Origin: Cytobacillus oceanisediminis
GTDB lineage: Bacteria; Bacillota; Bacilli; Bacillales; Cytobacillaceae
DNA length: 64,000 bases
Reading direction: 5' to 3'
Assembly: GCF_004366035.1 (NCBI RefSeq)
Contig: NZ_SOEE01000005.1
Location: 310,001 to 374,000 of the forward strand
Shown piece by piece: positions 16,332 to 25,399 of the stretch. The notes under the pieces were generated by a model. It was not told the origin of the DNA and did no database searches. It was given only the letters and a program-made list of their open reading frames with translations. The translations under genes and the position numbers were made by a program. Position 1 is the stretch's first letter, and each line of letters begins with the position of its first letter.

Positions 16332-17051
16332 ATGAAAAATTCAATTGTTTCCATCCAAAATGTATCCAAGACTTATGGAAAGCACCAGGTTTTAAAAGAT
16401 ATTAATCTTGAAATTTACGAGGGGGAAATTTTTGGCCTGCTCGGCCCATCTGGAGCCGGCAAGACGACGCTTGTTAAACAGCTGGCGGGACTGGAGGTGC
16501 CAACACAGGGGGAAAACCATATTTTCAGCGAAAAAATGCCCCAGCTGGATTTGATCAAACGAATTGGCTATATGGCGCAATCCGACGCCCTATATACCGA
16601 ATTAACAGCAAAGGAAAATCTTGATTTTTTCGCAGCGCTGTATGGATTAAAAGGAAAAGAAAAAAAGCAGCGGATGAATGAGGTAATGGAAATTGTTTCA
16701 TTAACTGACCATCTCGGCAAGCTGGTTTCCGATTATTCAGGAGGTATGAAAAGAAGACTTTCTCTTGCCATTTCCCTTTTGCATAGTCCTGGTCTCCTCA
16801 TCCTGGATGAACCTACTGTAGGAATTGATCCTGTCCTCAGAAAAAGCATCTGGGAATCTTTTAAAAGTCTGAAGGAAAACGGAACAACCATCCTGGTAAC
16901 GACTCATGTCATGGATGAAGCTGGAAAGTGTGACAGGCTGGGCATGATTAGAGACGGACAGCTCATTGCAGCTGGCACACCGGAAGAATTAATGCAGCAA
17001 ACCAGCTCTGCCAATATTGAAGATGCCTTCCTGGCATATGGAGGTGCGTAA
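16332..17051 (+). CDS. ABC transporter ATP-binding protein (exporter)
   Basis: A 239-residue ATPase with Walker A GPSGAGKTT (about 38-46), signature YSGGMKRRLSLA and Walker B LLILDEPTVGIDP, plus the switch histidine in VTTHVMDEA. The type is the DrrA/NatA-like exporter ATPase. It pairs with the ABC-2 permease 2 bp downstream. With the TetR gene the set resembles drug or toxic-compound efflux systems; the substrate is unknown. Start after AAGGAGTG. Confidence 0.92.
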   Translation: MKNSIVSIQNVSKTYGKHQVLKDINLEIYEGEIFGLLGPSGAGKTTLVKQLAGLEVPTQGENHIFSEKMPQLDLIKRIGYMAQSDALYTELTAKENLDFFAALYGLKGKEKKQRMNEVMEIVSLTDHLGKLVSDYSGGMKRRLSLAISLLHSPGLLILDEPTVGIDPVLRKSIWESFKSLKENGTTILVTTHVMDEAGKCDRLGMIRDGQLIAAGTPEELMQQTSSANIEDAFLAYGGA

Positions 17052-17053
17052 TT

Positions 17054-18082
17054 ATGAGAATTATGGCCCTGGTTATACGGATACTCCGCCAGATTATAAG
17101 AGATAAACGGACGATGGCTCTATTGATCTTCGCTCCTATCCTGGTCCTGACTATGCTTCACCTAGTGTTTAGCGGAGATGAATATACGCCTGAAATTGGC
17201 CTCGTTGATATCCCTGGAAAATTGGAAACTCAGCTTAACCTGGAAGATGCCAAACTCAAACACTATGAAACAGAGAAGCTGGCAGAAAATGACCTATCAG
17301 ACAAGAAGCTGGATGCGTATCTGGTGTTTGATCAAATGCCGCCATCAGTGGTTCTGGAAGGAAGCGATCCGAGTATAAACGGAGCGGTGATGAAATGGAT
17401 TCAGGATGCACTGAAGCCTATACAGCAAAATGGCGGGAATCAGGAGATACAGATCGATTATTTATTCGGCTCGGACGACATGGGGCAATTTGATTATTTC
17501 GGGCCGGTGCTGCTGGGATTCTTTGTCTTTTTCTTTGTATTCCTGATTGCCGGTGTATCCTTTTTGAGAGAAAGAACAACCGGTACCCTTGAGCGGCTTT
17601 TGACCAGTCCTCTCCGGAAATGGGAAATCGTTGCGGGATATATCATGGGATTTGGGTTATTCACCATGATCCAGGCAGCCATCATCGCCTGGTATGCGAT
17701 CTATGTGCTTGGCATGCTGATGGAAGGGTCTTTTGGCTATGTCCTGCTCATTACACTGCTTCTCTCGCTGACAGCATTGACTCTGGGAATCCTGCTGTCT
17801 TCGTTTGCCAATAATGAGCTGCAGATGATTCAATTTATACCGCTTATTGTGGTTCCCCAGATCTTTTTCTCGGGGTTATTCAATCTGGAGACCATATCAG
17901 AGTGGCTCAGCTGGATCGGCCCTTTTACGCCTTTATATTACGCGGCTGAAGCATTAAGAAATGTAATGGTGAGAGGCTTTGGATGGGAAATGATTTATAA
18001 AGATCTGCTTATGCTGCTCGCTTTCTCCCTGCTCTTTATGATTTTGAATATCGCAGCTCTAAGACGGTACAGGAAAATTTAA
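17054..18082 (+). CDS. ABC-2 type transporter permease
   Basis: A 342-residue permease: one N-terminal membrane helix (about 22-40), a large extracytoplasmic region (about 45-150), then five helices including the ABC-2 motif region (FLRERTTGTLERLLTSPLRKWEIVAGY). This is the usual layout of YhaP/LnrN-like exporter permeases. GGAGGT precedes its ATG and lies inside the end of the ATPase gene, so the two are translationally linked. Confidence 0.9.
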   Translation: MRIMALVIRILRQIIRDKRTMALLIFAPILVLTMLHLVFSGDEYTPEIGLVDIPGKLETQLNLEDAKLKHYETEKLAENDLSDKKLDAYLVFDQMPPSVVLEGSDPSINGAVMKWIQDALKPIQQNGGNQEIQIDYLFGSDDMGQFDYFGPVLLGFFVFFFVFLIAGVSFLRERTTGTLERLLTSPLRKWEIVAGYIMGFGLFTMIQAAIIAWYAIYVLGMLMEGSFGYVLLITLLLSLTALTLGILLSSFANNELQMIQFIPLIVVPQIFFSGLFNLETISEWLSWIGPFTPLYYAAEALRNVMVRGFGWEMIYKDLLMLLAFSLLFMILNIAALRRYRKI

Positions 18083-18150
18083 AATTTCTTTTTGCATTTT
18101 CATTCCTTTATAATAAAGGCATAGATTTTGTACGTATAAAGGAGTTAACC

Positions 18151-18801
18151 ATGCCAGAGCAGGATTCCATTTTAGAAGGATTATTTCAGGAAGAAGAAAG
18201 ACTTACGGAGAAGCAGAAGAAAATTATCATGGCTGCGATTGAATCATTTTCCGAAAAAGGCTATGCAGCCACTTCAACAAGCGAAATCGCCAAGAAGGCA
18301 GGAGTAGCCGAAGGAACCATCTTCAGACACTATAAAACAAAAAAGGATTTGCTGATGGGGATTGTTTCCCCGATGATGGCGAAGCTGATTGCTCCCTTTG
18401 TCATCAAGGATCTATACAAAGTAATTGATCATAAATACGAGCGCTTTGAAGATTTTTTAAGAGCCATGATGGAAAACCGGATAGCATTTCTGAAAAACAA
18501 TATGCCTCTTATTAGGATCCTGATTCAGGAAATTCCGTTTCACCCTGAACTCAAGGAACAATTTAAAGAGCATATTGCGATTAAAGTATTCGAACGCTTT
18601 GTTAATTTGGCTGAATTTTATCAGAAAAAAGGCCAGATTATTGATATCCCAGCCTATAGTGTAGTCAGAATGACCTTTACATCGATATTTGGCTTTTTAA
18701 TCGCAAGGTATTTAATATTGCCTGAAGCCGATTGGGATGATGAAAAGGAAATCGAGCTGACCATTCAATTCATCATGCATGGACTTTCAGCTAAAGACTA
18801 A
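18151..18801 (+). CDS. TetR family transcriptional regulator
   Basis: A 216-residue repressor-type protein. The N-terminal helix-turn-helix is typical (SEIAKKAGVAEGTIFRHYKTKKDLL, residues about 45-70), and the remaining helical ligand-binding domain is unlike known members I can name. It follows the exporter genes after 68 bp and has a TATAAT near 18109, so it may have its own weak promoter. By position it probably controls the exporter through the duplicated operators at 16.25-16.31 kb and responds to the exported compound. Confidence 0.9.
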   Translation: MPEQDSILEGLFQEEERLTEKQKKIIMAAIESFSEKGYAATSTSEIAKKAGVAEGTIFRHYKTKKDLLMGIVSPMMAKLIAPFVIKDLYKVIDHKYERFEDFLRAMMENRIAFLKNNMPLIRILIQEIPFHPELKEQFKEHIAIKVFERFVNLAEFYQKKGQIIDIPAYSVVRMTFTSIFGFLIARYLILPEADWDDEKEIELTIQFIMHGLSAKD

Positions 18802-18827
18802 AGCCTGGCACTGCTGCCAGGCTTTTT
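18802..18827 (+). terminator. Terminator after the TetR gene
   Basis: AGCCTGGCA and TGCCAGGCT around ctgc, followed by T5; it abuts the converging gene. Confidence 0.88.
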
Positions 18828-19911
18828 ATATTTCCGAAAGCTGAATGTAATAGAGTTTGTCATCCTTATCAAGCGGATTGCCGCGTCCGTCCGTATTATT
18901 GCTGATAAAATATAGCACATCCCCTTCAATAAAAACGTCCCGGATTCTTCCTAAGTTAGAAACAATTTTCCTGACATTCTTTGTTTCCAGATCAAACTCA
19001 AGAACGGCACTTCCTCTTAAGGCGGCAGTGTAAAGCTTGCCTTTATAATAGGCCGTCCCGGACGGAGCCCAGGTTTCATCATCACCGGAGGTAAACAGCG
19101 GTGATTCCATGCCTTCCTTCTTTTCGGTCCCTTTTATAATGGGCCATCCGTAATTTTTCCCGGGAAGGATCTTATTGATTTCATCATTGGCCGATGGGCC
19201 GTGCTCACTTTCATATAAAGTCCCATCCTCAGCCCATGCCAGCCCCTGCGGATTGCGGTGGCCGTAACTATAAACATAGGATCCGCTGAAAGGATTATCC
19301 CCCGGCACGGTCCCATCGAGATTTATTCTTAGGATTTTTCCTCCCAGAGAATTCACATCCTGAGCAATTTCAGGATCAGTGGCAGCATCGCCTGCAGTAG
19401 CATACAGCTTCCCATCAGGGCCAATTTCAAGCCGGCCGCCGTGGTGGAACTGCCCGCTAGGGATTTTATCGAGTAAAAGCCTCTCCTCTTTCCACGTTCC
19501 ATCTTGAAGCCCAAGGGTCACTATACGATTAAACTGTCCTGAGGTGTTTTCATAGGTGTAATAGGCATATGCTTCGTTTGATTGTGAAAAATCAGGTGCC
19601 AGCACAAATCCAAGCAAGCCAGCTTCGGAAGCAGTTGAAAGTTTTTTCGCAAGTTCTACCTTTTGACGTTCTTTCTTGCCATCCTCTACTTTTACAATGC
19701 TGCCCTGTCTTTCCGTCATGTAAAAGATTTCGCCTGTTTTGGCAATGGACCAGGGGATATCAAGCTCATCAGCCAGTATTTCCGGCTCTTCACCGGCAGG
19801 AAGGCTTGCCTCCTGATCCTCGACTTGTTTCCCGCTATTATTCTCGCCGGTACCGTAACATCCAGCCAGCAGACCAAAAACCAGCAAACCTGCACCAAAC
19901 ACCTTTTTCAT
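18826..19911 (-). CDS. PQQ-dependent sugar dehydrogenase-like lipoprotein
   Basis: A 361-residue lipoprotein: signal peptide with lipobox LLAGC and lipidated Cys18, a short polar linker, then a six-bladed beta-propeller of the soluble glucose/sorbosone dehydrogenase family. Recognisable blocks are SGQFHHGGRLEIGPDGKLY, YSYGHRNPQGLAW and GPSANDEIN. Members oxidise aldoses using PQQ, but many Bacillus homologues have no proven substrate and Bacillus generally lacks PQQ synthesis. It is anchored outside the membrane. Single gene, converging with the TetR gene. Confidence 0.88.
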   Translation of the reverse strand: MKKVFGAGLLVFGLLAGCYGTGENNSGKQVEDQEASLPAGEEPEILADELDIPWSIAKTGEIFYMTERQGSIVKVEDGKKERQKVELAKKLSTASEAGLLGFVLAPDFSQSNEAYAYYTYENTSGQFNRIVTLGLQDGTWKEERLLLDKIPSGQFHHGGRLEIGPDGKLYATAGDAATDPEIAQDVNSLGGKILRINLDGTVPGDNPFSGSYVYSYGHRNPQGLAWAEDGTLYESEHGPSANDEINKILPGKNYGWPIIKGTEKKEGMESPLFTSGDDETWAPSGTAYYKGKLYTAALRGSAVLEFDLETKNVRKIVSNLGRIRDVFIEGDVLYFISNNTDGRGNPLDKDDKLYYIQLSEI

Positions 19912-19935
19912 CCAGCTTTCTTCCCCCTTGAAATT

Positions 19936-20793
19936 TTACTTCAGGACTTCCCGGATTGCCTTGGCTACACCGCTGTCTTCATTTGCAGATGTCACCGCAT
20001 CACATTGTGCTTTAATGATGTCATCGGCATTTCCCATGGCAACGGATCTTCCTGCACGTTTGAACATAGACAAATCATTATAATTATCGCCAATTGCCAT
20101 TGTTTCCAGAAGTGAAATGCCTTTTTCCTTTACAAAAGCTTCAAGCGCAATCCCCTTTTGGGCGTTCACACTTGTCAGCTCCAGGTTCTCATCCCCAGAT
20201 GAACTTACGGCCATGCCTTCAAGCTTAAGCAAGTCTTCTTTGGCGGATACGAGAAAATCCGGTTCGAATGAGAAGGCCAGCAGCTTGTATATTTGGTGCT
20301 CGTCACTGTTGAAAAGCTCGTCATAGCTGTTCACTTTTCGCACAAGCCCTTTTGTAAAGCGTTCTTCGGCAGCTTTTGTCACTTCATCAATATCCGCTTC
20401 AGGATTTCCGCTTAAAAAGATGTCGACAATGATGGAGACGCCGCGGTCTTCATCAATGGTATATGTACCCTGGTTTGTGTATACCTCGAAATAAACGTTG
20501 TTCTCCACAAGGATATAGGCGGCCTTTTTAGCCAGGTCCTTTTCGAGCGGATTGGAGGATACGACTTTTCCATCTGCAGCCCTTACTTCTGCCCCATTGG
20601 CGCAAATAATTGGGCAGGAAATACCAGCTTCATCGAGGACGAAGCTTGCTTCGAAGTAGGAGCGCCCAGTCGCGATGACTACTTCGACTCCTTTTTCCTG
20701 TGCTGTTTTAATGGCTTCGATATTTTCAGGCGTGACTTTCTGTGTGGCGGTTAAAAGCGTGCCGTCCATATCACTTGCAATGCATTTGATCAT
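19936..20793 (-). CDS. Cof-type HAD hydrolase
   Basis: A 285-residue HAD-superfamily phosphatase of the Cof/YwtE/YcsE type. Motif I is DMDGT with nucleophile Asp8 and Asp10, motif II is VIATGRS, a C2B cap follows, and motif IV is GDNYNDLSMF. Substrates are usually sugar phosphates or flavin intermediates and cannot be told here. The start is the ATG at 20793 after AAGGTGA; an upstream in-frame extension lacks a ribosome site. It lies 24 bp upstream of the sugar-dehydrogenase lipoprotein, so co-transcription is likely. Confidence 0.9.
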   Translation of the reverse strand: MIKCIASDMDGTLLTATQKVTPENIEAIKTAQEKGVEVVIATGRSYFEASFVLDEAGISCPIICANGAEVRAADGKVVSSNPLEKDLAKKAAYILVENNVYFEVYTNQGTYTIDEDRGVSIIVDIFLSGNPEADIDEVTKAAEERFTKGLVRKVNSYDELFNSDEHQIYKLLAFSFEPDFLVSAKEDLLKLEGMAVSSSGDENLELTSVNAQKGIALEAFVKEKGISLLETMAIGDNYNDLSMFKRAGRSVAMGNADDIIKAQCDAVTSANEDSGVAKAIREVLK

Positions 20794-20934
20794 TATAATT
20801 TCACCTTCTGGCTGTAGTATTTTTACTGAAAAACTTATTTGCCATTCTATCATGTTCCTAGGGTTATTTTAAATAATTGCACTTCCCAGGAAAAAACTTT
20901 CTTTCTTTTTTTGGGTTATGTATACTGCCCGTTG

Positions 20935-21045
20935 AATTCCGCTGCGGGCACTCAGCTAACCCTCGGGGAGGAACGAGAGAGCCCCGCTTTTTCGGGGATC
21001 AAGTGTGCTCCGGTGATATCTACTCAGTGCTCCTAATATATATGA
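20935..21045. repeat. GC-rich intergenic element
   Basis: A GC-rich block in the 267-bp gap between the HAD and AlkD-like genes: CCGCTGCGGGCACTC, then CCCTCGGGGAGGAACGAGAG and a hairpin CCCCGCTTTTTCGGGG, ending TCTACTCAGTGCTCC. It resembles the dispersed CCGCTGCGGGCAC-type repeats I know from Bacillus genomes, but only this copy is in the window. Confidence 0.4.
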
Positions 21046-21060
21046 TCAAAACCTAAGAAT

Positions 21061-21723
21061 CTAATCAATATACTTACTCCCCTCCCTAATGCTCAGCCTG
21101 GCAAGTGTGTTTGATTCAATAAACCTTTTAACTGAATCAGGATTTGTTTTGGAATATTCCCTGAGCGCCCAGCCTATGGCTTTTTGGATGAAGAATTCTT
21201 TGCTGTCATTGTTTTGGAGAATATAGCGGTATAGTAAGTCTTCATCTGTGCGGATTTTGTATTTTAGCTGAAATAGGATGGCGGTCCTGCAGAGCCACAT
21301 GTTTTCGCTGGTTGCCCAGCCCTCTATTTTTTCGGGTATCACTTCTGGATTATTGGCCGCGATGGCGCCTACTGCATGGGCGGCAAGCATGTCGACGGTA
21401 TCCCACCAGGATTTCGTTGTGATCAGCTTTTCAACTAATAAGAGATGACTTTTGTCCAGTTTCCTTGTGAATTTCCCGATGTAGTCGAGGGCGGCAGCCT
21501 GGTATTCACGCTCTTTCAGATCCCATAAGGCTTCCACAAAATCCGGATTAAAATCCTGCTTCAGAAGGCCTGTCTCATTAAAAAATTCTTTTAAAAGAGC
21601 TCTTCGTTCAGGTGCCTTAATTCCCAGGAAAGGAAATTGGTCCTTAAGATAGCTTTGCATGGGGATTGCTTTTTCTATATCTCTATTTTCCTCAAAAAGC
21701 TTTATTAATAATCGAATATCCAT
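21061..21723 (-). CDS. DNA alkylation repair protein (AlkD-like HEAT-repeat glycosylase)
   Basis: A 220-residue all-helical protein with the AlkD signatures YLKDQFPFLGIKAPERRALLK, TKSWWDTVDMLAAHAVG and FIQKAIGWALREYSKTNP. AlkD enzymes remove bulky N3- and N7-alkylated purines by wrapping DNA with HEAT-like repeats. The start is the ATG at 21723 after AAGGAGTG; the open frame extends upstream through a repeat but without a start signal. Cytoplasmic, apparently monocistronic. Confidence 0.92.
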   Translation of the reverse strand: MDIRLLIKLFEENRDIEKAIPMQSYLKDQFPFLGIKAPERRALLKEFFNETGLLKQDFNPDFVEALWDLKEREYQAAALDYIGKFTRKLDKSHLLLVEKLITTKSWWDTVDMLAAHAVGAIAANNPEVIPEKIEGWATSENMWLCRTAILFQLKYKIRTDEDLLYRYILQNNDSKEFFIQKAIGWALREYSKTNPDSVKRFIESNTLARLSIREGSKYID

Positions 21724-21779
21724 CTGAACACTCCTTTTTGCATCAATTTGGGGGTTATGTTCTCCTATCCGAGTGCCGG

Positions 21780-21920
21780 GTTCGGACTCGCTCTCTCCGT
21801 TTTCTCCTTTTCCTGTCCGAAGAAGCCCTGAGTTCGGACTCACTCTCCTCATTTTCTCCTTTTTCTGTCCGAATAGCTCCGGGTTCAGACTCGGACTCCA
21901 GAAAAGCACCGGGTTCAGTT
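21780..21920. repeat. 52-bp tandem repeat
   Basis: TTCGGACTC-type units begin at 21781 and 21833, with a third shorter unit at 21884. Each contains CTCTC, TTTTCTCCTTTT and TGTCCGAA at the same offsets. It lies between the AlkD-like and GNAT genes and differs from the 21-bp islands in length and sequence. Confidence 0.65.
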
Positions 21921-21926
21921 AATTTA

Positions 21927-22415
21927 TCATTCCAATTTCACCAACTGCCCTACACATTCTTCTCCATCTTCCATTCTCGAGATCTCGTCAACATCAAGCT
22001 GATAATAGCGATACACCTTTTTCCAAAAGCGGACAGCAGGTTCATTTCGTTTTAACTGCTCTATATAGTAGGTTCCCTTATATTCAGTAAACAATAGATC
22101 AATAGCAGTTTGCCCCACGTTTTTCCCTCTAAACGAGTTATACAGGAAAAAGTCATTGATGCAGTAATCTGCATTTTTTAAGAAGGGAGCACGCAAAAGC
22201 AGCAGGAATCCTGCCAGTTTGCCATCAGCTTTAATGAGGTAAGGTTCTATGCCTTCTTTGTCCCAGATTAATGAAAAGGCGTCAAATTCAAATGTGCCTT
22301 CTTCATTTACTACCATTGCGTCAGTGTATTTTGATAAATCGTGCAGATAGAAAGCATACATGTTTCTTACGATATCCCGGTCTTTCCATTCAGCTTTCAC
22401 TATATTAACGTCCAT
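21927..22415 (-). CDS. GNAT family N-acetyltransferase
   Basis: A 162-residue acetyltransferase fold. The acetyl-CoA loop is NSFRGKNVGQTAIDLLF, preceded by the beta-4 strand YCINDFFLYNSF, and RNEPAVRFWKKVYRYYQ near the C-terminus is the usual GNAT ending. The substrate is unknown. The ATG at 22415 follows AAAGGAGATTGG. No operon partner. Confidence 0.85.
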   Translation of the reverse strand: MDVNIVKAEWKDRDIVRNMYAFYLHDLSKYTDAMVVNEEGTFEFDAFSLIWDKEGIEPYLIKADGKLAGFLLLLRAPFLKNADYCINDFFLYNSFRGKNVGQTAIDLLFTEYKGTYYIEQLKRNEPAVRFWKKVYRYYQLDVDEISRMEDGEECVGQLVKLE

Positions 22416-22556
22416 ATCTCCAATCTCCTTTCGATGTTTACTCTCCTAATTTAAGTAGCAGAAGCATTTTAGACAATAATTATGTCAGAAAAGAAGGAAT
22501 AGAATGAATTTTACAGAAAATATAATAGGTTAATAATTAAAATTGGGGGTTGCATC

Positions 22557-23876
22557 ATGAAAGTACTGGTATCATTCTTTAACCGCATCATGCAGCGGTA
22601 TTTGCCTGATCCATTTTTATTTGTCATTATCCTAACCTTCGTTGTTTTTGGATTAGGTTTGATTTTCACAGATAATGGACCTTACCAAATGGTTCAGCAT
22701 TGGGGAAATGGCTTTTGGGGCCTGCTGACTTTTTCTATGCAGATGGTGCTGGTTTTAGTCACTGGTCATGTGCTGGCCAGCAGCACGATCTTTAAAAAAG
22801 GGTTAGGTGCACTGGCATCATTAGCCAAGTCACCCGGCCAGGCCATCCTTATTGTTTCATTCGTATCAATGATTGCAAGCTTAATTAACTGGGGATTTGG
22901 CCTCGTAATCGGCGCCTTATTTGCTAAAGAGCTTGCCAAGAAAGTTCAAAATGTGGATTATCGCCTGTTGATTGCAAGCGCTTACTCCGGCTTCGTTGTC
23001 TGGCACGGGGGGATTTCCGGCTCGATTCCACTGACGATCGCTACTCCGGGCCACTTCTCCGAAGATATGATTGGCGTCATTTCCACTGATCAGACCATCT
23101 TTGCAGGATTCAATATTTTCATTGTCGTCGCACTATTATTGGTTTTGCCTTTTGTAAACCGCTTTATGATGCCGTCGAAAGAGGAGACCATTGTGGTCGA
23201 CCCTGCTCTTCTTCAAGAAGACATCCAGGCAGCTTCACTTGAAAATGGGGCGATGACACCTGCTGAACGCCTGGAAAACAGCCGTCTGATTTCCTTGCTT
23301 GCCGGAATTTTCGGTCTTGTGTTCTTATTTTATTATTTCGCTACAAAGGGGTTTAACCTGAACCTTGATATCGTAAATTTCTTATTCCTGTTCCTCGGCA
23401 TCCTTTTCCATGGAACACCTAAAAGGTTTCTCGAAGCTGTCCTCAATGCAGTGAAAGGGGCTAGCGGAATCATTATTCAGTTCCCGTTTTATGCGGGAAT
23501 CATGGGCATGATGACTGCCTCAGGGCTGGCGGCAGTTATGTCAGAAGCGTTTGTCAGCATTTCAAATGATTACACATTCCATTTCTTCGCGTTCTTAAGC
23601 GCAGGGCTTGTGAACTTCTTTGTTCCTTCAGGAGGAGGCCAATGGGCTGTTCAGGCTCCGATTATGCTTGAAGCGGCTCAGTCAATGGGGGCTTCCATCC
23701 CTAAGACAGCCATGGCGGTGGCATGGGGTGATGCCTGGACCAACCTAATCCAGCCTTTCTGGGCGCTGCCGGCTCTGGCCATTGCCGGCCTCAAAGCAAA
23801 GGACATCATGGGATTCTGTGTCCTGACTCTGCTGGTCAGCGGTGCGATTATTTCTATAGGGTTTTTATTTTTCTAA
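22557..23876 (+). CDS. atoE: AtoE-type short-chain fatty acid transporter
   Basis: A 439-residue polytopic membrane protein of the AtoE/TIGR00366 short-chain fatty acid transporter family, with about eleven hydrophobic segments. Conserved stretches are FNRIMQRYLPDPFLFVI at the N-terminus, INWGFGLVIGALFAKELAKK, WHGGISGSIPLTIATPGH and NFFVPSGGGQWAVQAPI. It probably imports short-chain acids such as acetoacetate or butyrate. Start after GGGGG. No catabolic genes adjoin it here. Confidence 0.9.
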   Translation: MKVLVSFFNRIMQRYLPDPFLFVIILTFVVFGLGLIFTDNGPYQMVQHWGNGFWGLLTFSMQMVLVLVTGHVLASSTIFKKGLGALASLAKSPGQAILIVSFVSMIASLINWGFGLVIGALFAKELAKKVQNVDYRLLIASAYSGFVVWHGGISGSIPLTIATPGHFSEDMIGVISTDQTIFAGFNIFIVVALLLVLPFVNRFMMPSKEETIVVDPALLQEDIQAASLENGAMTPAERLENSRLISLLAGIFGLVFLFYYFATKGFNLNLDIVNFLFLFLGILFHGTPKRFLEAVLNAVKGASGIIIQFPFYAGIMGMMTASGLAAVMSEAFVSISNDYTFHFFAFLSAGLVNFFVPSGGGQWAVQAPIMLEAAQSMGASIPKTAMAVAWGDAWTNLIQPFWALPALAIAGLKAKDIMGFCVLTLLVSGAIISIGFLFF

Positions 23877-23877
23877 G

Positions 23878-23912
23878 GCAAAGAGCATGGCATCCGCCAT
23901 GCTCTTCTATTA
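23878..23912 (+). terminator. Terminator after atoE
   Basis: AAGAGCATGGC and GCCATGCTCTT form a perfect 11-bp stem around atcc; the following T run is short and interrupted. Confidence 0.7.
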
Positions 23913-23944
23913 TGAGATAATGTGTATTTCCTGAATTTAGATAA

Positions 23945-24098
23945 CTGTTTAGTTCCATAAGGAACGCTTCGACAGCATTTTCATCGCACGACCGAAAGCG
24001 GCAGCTTTCGGGAGGATGCAGGTCATGCAGATGCTGCCACAGGACGTGGCGATCTTAGCCTGTGTTCCTTCGTGGGCAAGGCGCTTCCGCTTTTCTTA
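23945..24098 (-). repeat. Mosaic intergenic repeat, copy 5 (inverted)
   Basis: On the minus strand the order is AAGAAAAGCGGAAGCGCCTTGC, a GGAACACAGGCTAAGATCGCC module, GCAGCATCTGCATGACC, and a CGTGCGATGAAAATGCTGTCGAAGCG module near 23970. It is the fullest inverted copy and overlaps the stop of the next gene. Confidence 0.68.
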
Positions 24099-24290
24099 TG
24101 ACATTCCATTATGATGATCATTTTTCATGTTATGCATATAAGACTCGATATAGGCTCTCTCTGACTCAGATACATGCTTCTCATTTTCCTCAGGGTTAAA
24201 ATCATCAATTCCATGCTTTTTATGCCACCAGTCCACAAACACTCCCGCTCCCAGCAAAACTGCACAAAAGCCCAGCAGATATAGAATCAA
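24096..24290 (-). CDS. Small single-pass membrane protein, unrecognised
   Basis: A 64-residue protein: one hydrophobic helix (LYLLGFCAVLLGAGVFVDWW) followed by an acidic, hydrophilic C-terminal tail with WWHKKHGIDDFNPEENEKH. I do not recognise the function. The TTG at 24290 lies at good distance from GAGAGGTGATC; in-frame upstream codons to 24317 would place the ribosome site inside the gene. TATACTAT just upstream may be its -10. Confidence 0.55.
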   Translation of the reverse strand: MILYLLGFCAVLLGAGVFVDWWHKKHGIDDFNPEENEKHVSESERAYIESYMHNMKNDHHNGMS

Positions 24291-24370
24291 TTTGATCACC
24301 TCTCTATAGTATATCAATTTTTCAGAAAATATTGATATATTAACCGAGCCTATTTTTCCCGGAACCGCAC

Positions 24371-25378
24371 TTATATTTTGACCGTTTCAGTCAGTTCCTG
24401 ATAGCCCTCCTGATAAATGCGGCTGATGATGGATTCAATTGCAGGCTCTTCCACGGTTAAATCTTTGATATTATGTGTTTCGGTAATTTGGGAAATTAAT
24501 TCCGAAGCGGACACTTCATCCCGGTTAAATCGGATCCAGAAGCGGCTTGCTTCTTCTTTAAACACCTCACCGCCCTTAAGCTGGAGGCTGTGAGATGATT
24601 CCTCCAGGTCAACGATGAGTGTCCTCGTTTTTCCAAAACGCTCTTTTACCACTGCGATTTCCCCGTCGTAAACCTTTTGCCCATGGTCAATGAGAATCAT
24701 CCGCTCACAGAGTTTTTCAATATCCTCCATATCATGTGTGGTTAAAATGACGGTGATTTTGCGCTCATTATTAATCCCTTTAATAAAAGTCCTCATCTTC
24801 TCCTTGGCGATGACATCCAGGCCAATCGTCGGTTCATCCAGAAATAGGATCGGCGGGTCATGCAGCAGGGATGCGGCAATATCAGCCCTCATCCTTTGTC
24901 CAAGCGACAGCTGGCGGACCGGTGTATTCAGGAATTCATCCAGCCCCAATATCTCTGTAAAGGTGTCCATGTTTTCCTTATACCGTTTACCCGAAACCTG
25001 ATAGATTTCCTTCAGCAGCTCAAACGATTCGATGGTATGAAGATCCCACCAAAGCTGTGTTCTCTGGCCGAATACCACTCCGATATTCTTGGCATTTTCC
25101 TGCCTGTTTTCATAGGGAATGATGCCATTTACCGTCACACTTCCTGAGCTTGGGACAAGAATGCCTGTCAGCATTTTGATGGTGGTGGATTTTCCGGCGC
25201 CATTCGGTCCGATATAGCCGACCATTTCCCCTTCTCCGATCGAAAAGCTGATATCCTTTACTGCTTCCTTTTTAATATGTTCTCTTTTCACCAGGCTCTT
25301 CACAGCGCCAAGAAAGCCCGTCTCCCTCTTGGCAATCATAAAGTCCTTCATTAAATGTTCAACCTCTATAATCGGCAA
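24371..25378 (-). CDS. ABC exporter ATP-binding protein (DUF990-permease type)
   Basis: A 335-residue ATPase with Walker A GPNGAGKST (57-65), signature LSLGQRMRADIA, Walker B ILFLDEPTIGLD, and a C-terminal domain of about 100 residues. The LSLGQ signature and the segment FGQRTQLWWDLHTIESFELL are typical of the ATPases that serve paired six-helix ABC-2/DUF990 permeases. It is the last gene of a three-gene unit with both permeases directly upstream. The substrate is unknown; related systems export antibiotics or viologens. Confidence 0.92.
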   Translation of the reverse strand: MPIIEVEHLMKDFMIAKRETGFLGAVKSLVKREHIKKEAVKDISFSIGEGEMVGYIGPNGAGKSTTIKMLTGILVPSSGSVTVNGIIPYENRQENAKNIGVVFGQRTQLWWDLHTIESFELLKEIYQVSGKRYKENMDTFTEILGLDEFLNTPVRQLSLGQRMRADIAASLLHDPPILFLDEPTIGLDVIAKEKMRTFIKGINNERKITVILTTHDMEDIEKLCERMILIDHGQKVYDGEIAVVKERFGKTRTLIVDLEESSHSLQLKGGEVFKEEASRFWIRFNRDEVSASELISQITETHNIKDLTVEEPAIESIISRIYQEGYQELTETVKI

Positions 25379-25399
25379 TTCCAGCCCTCCTAAACTATG

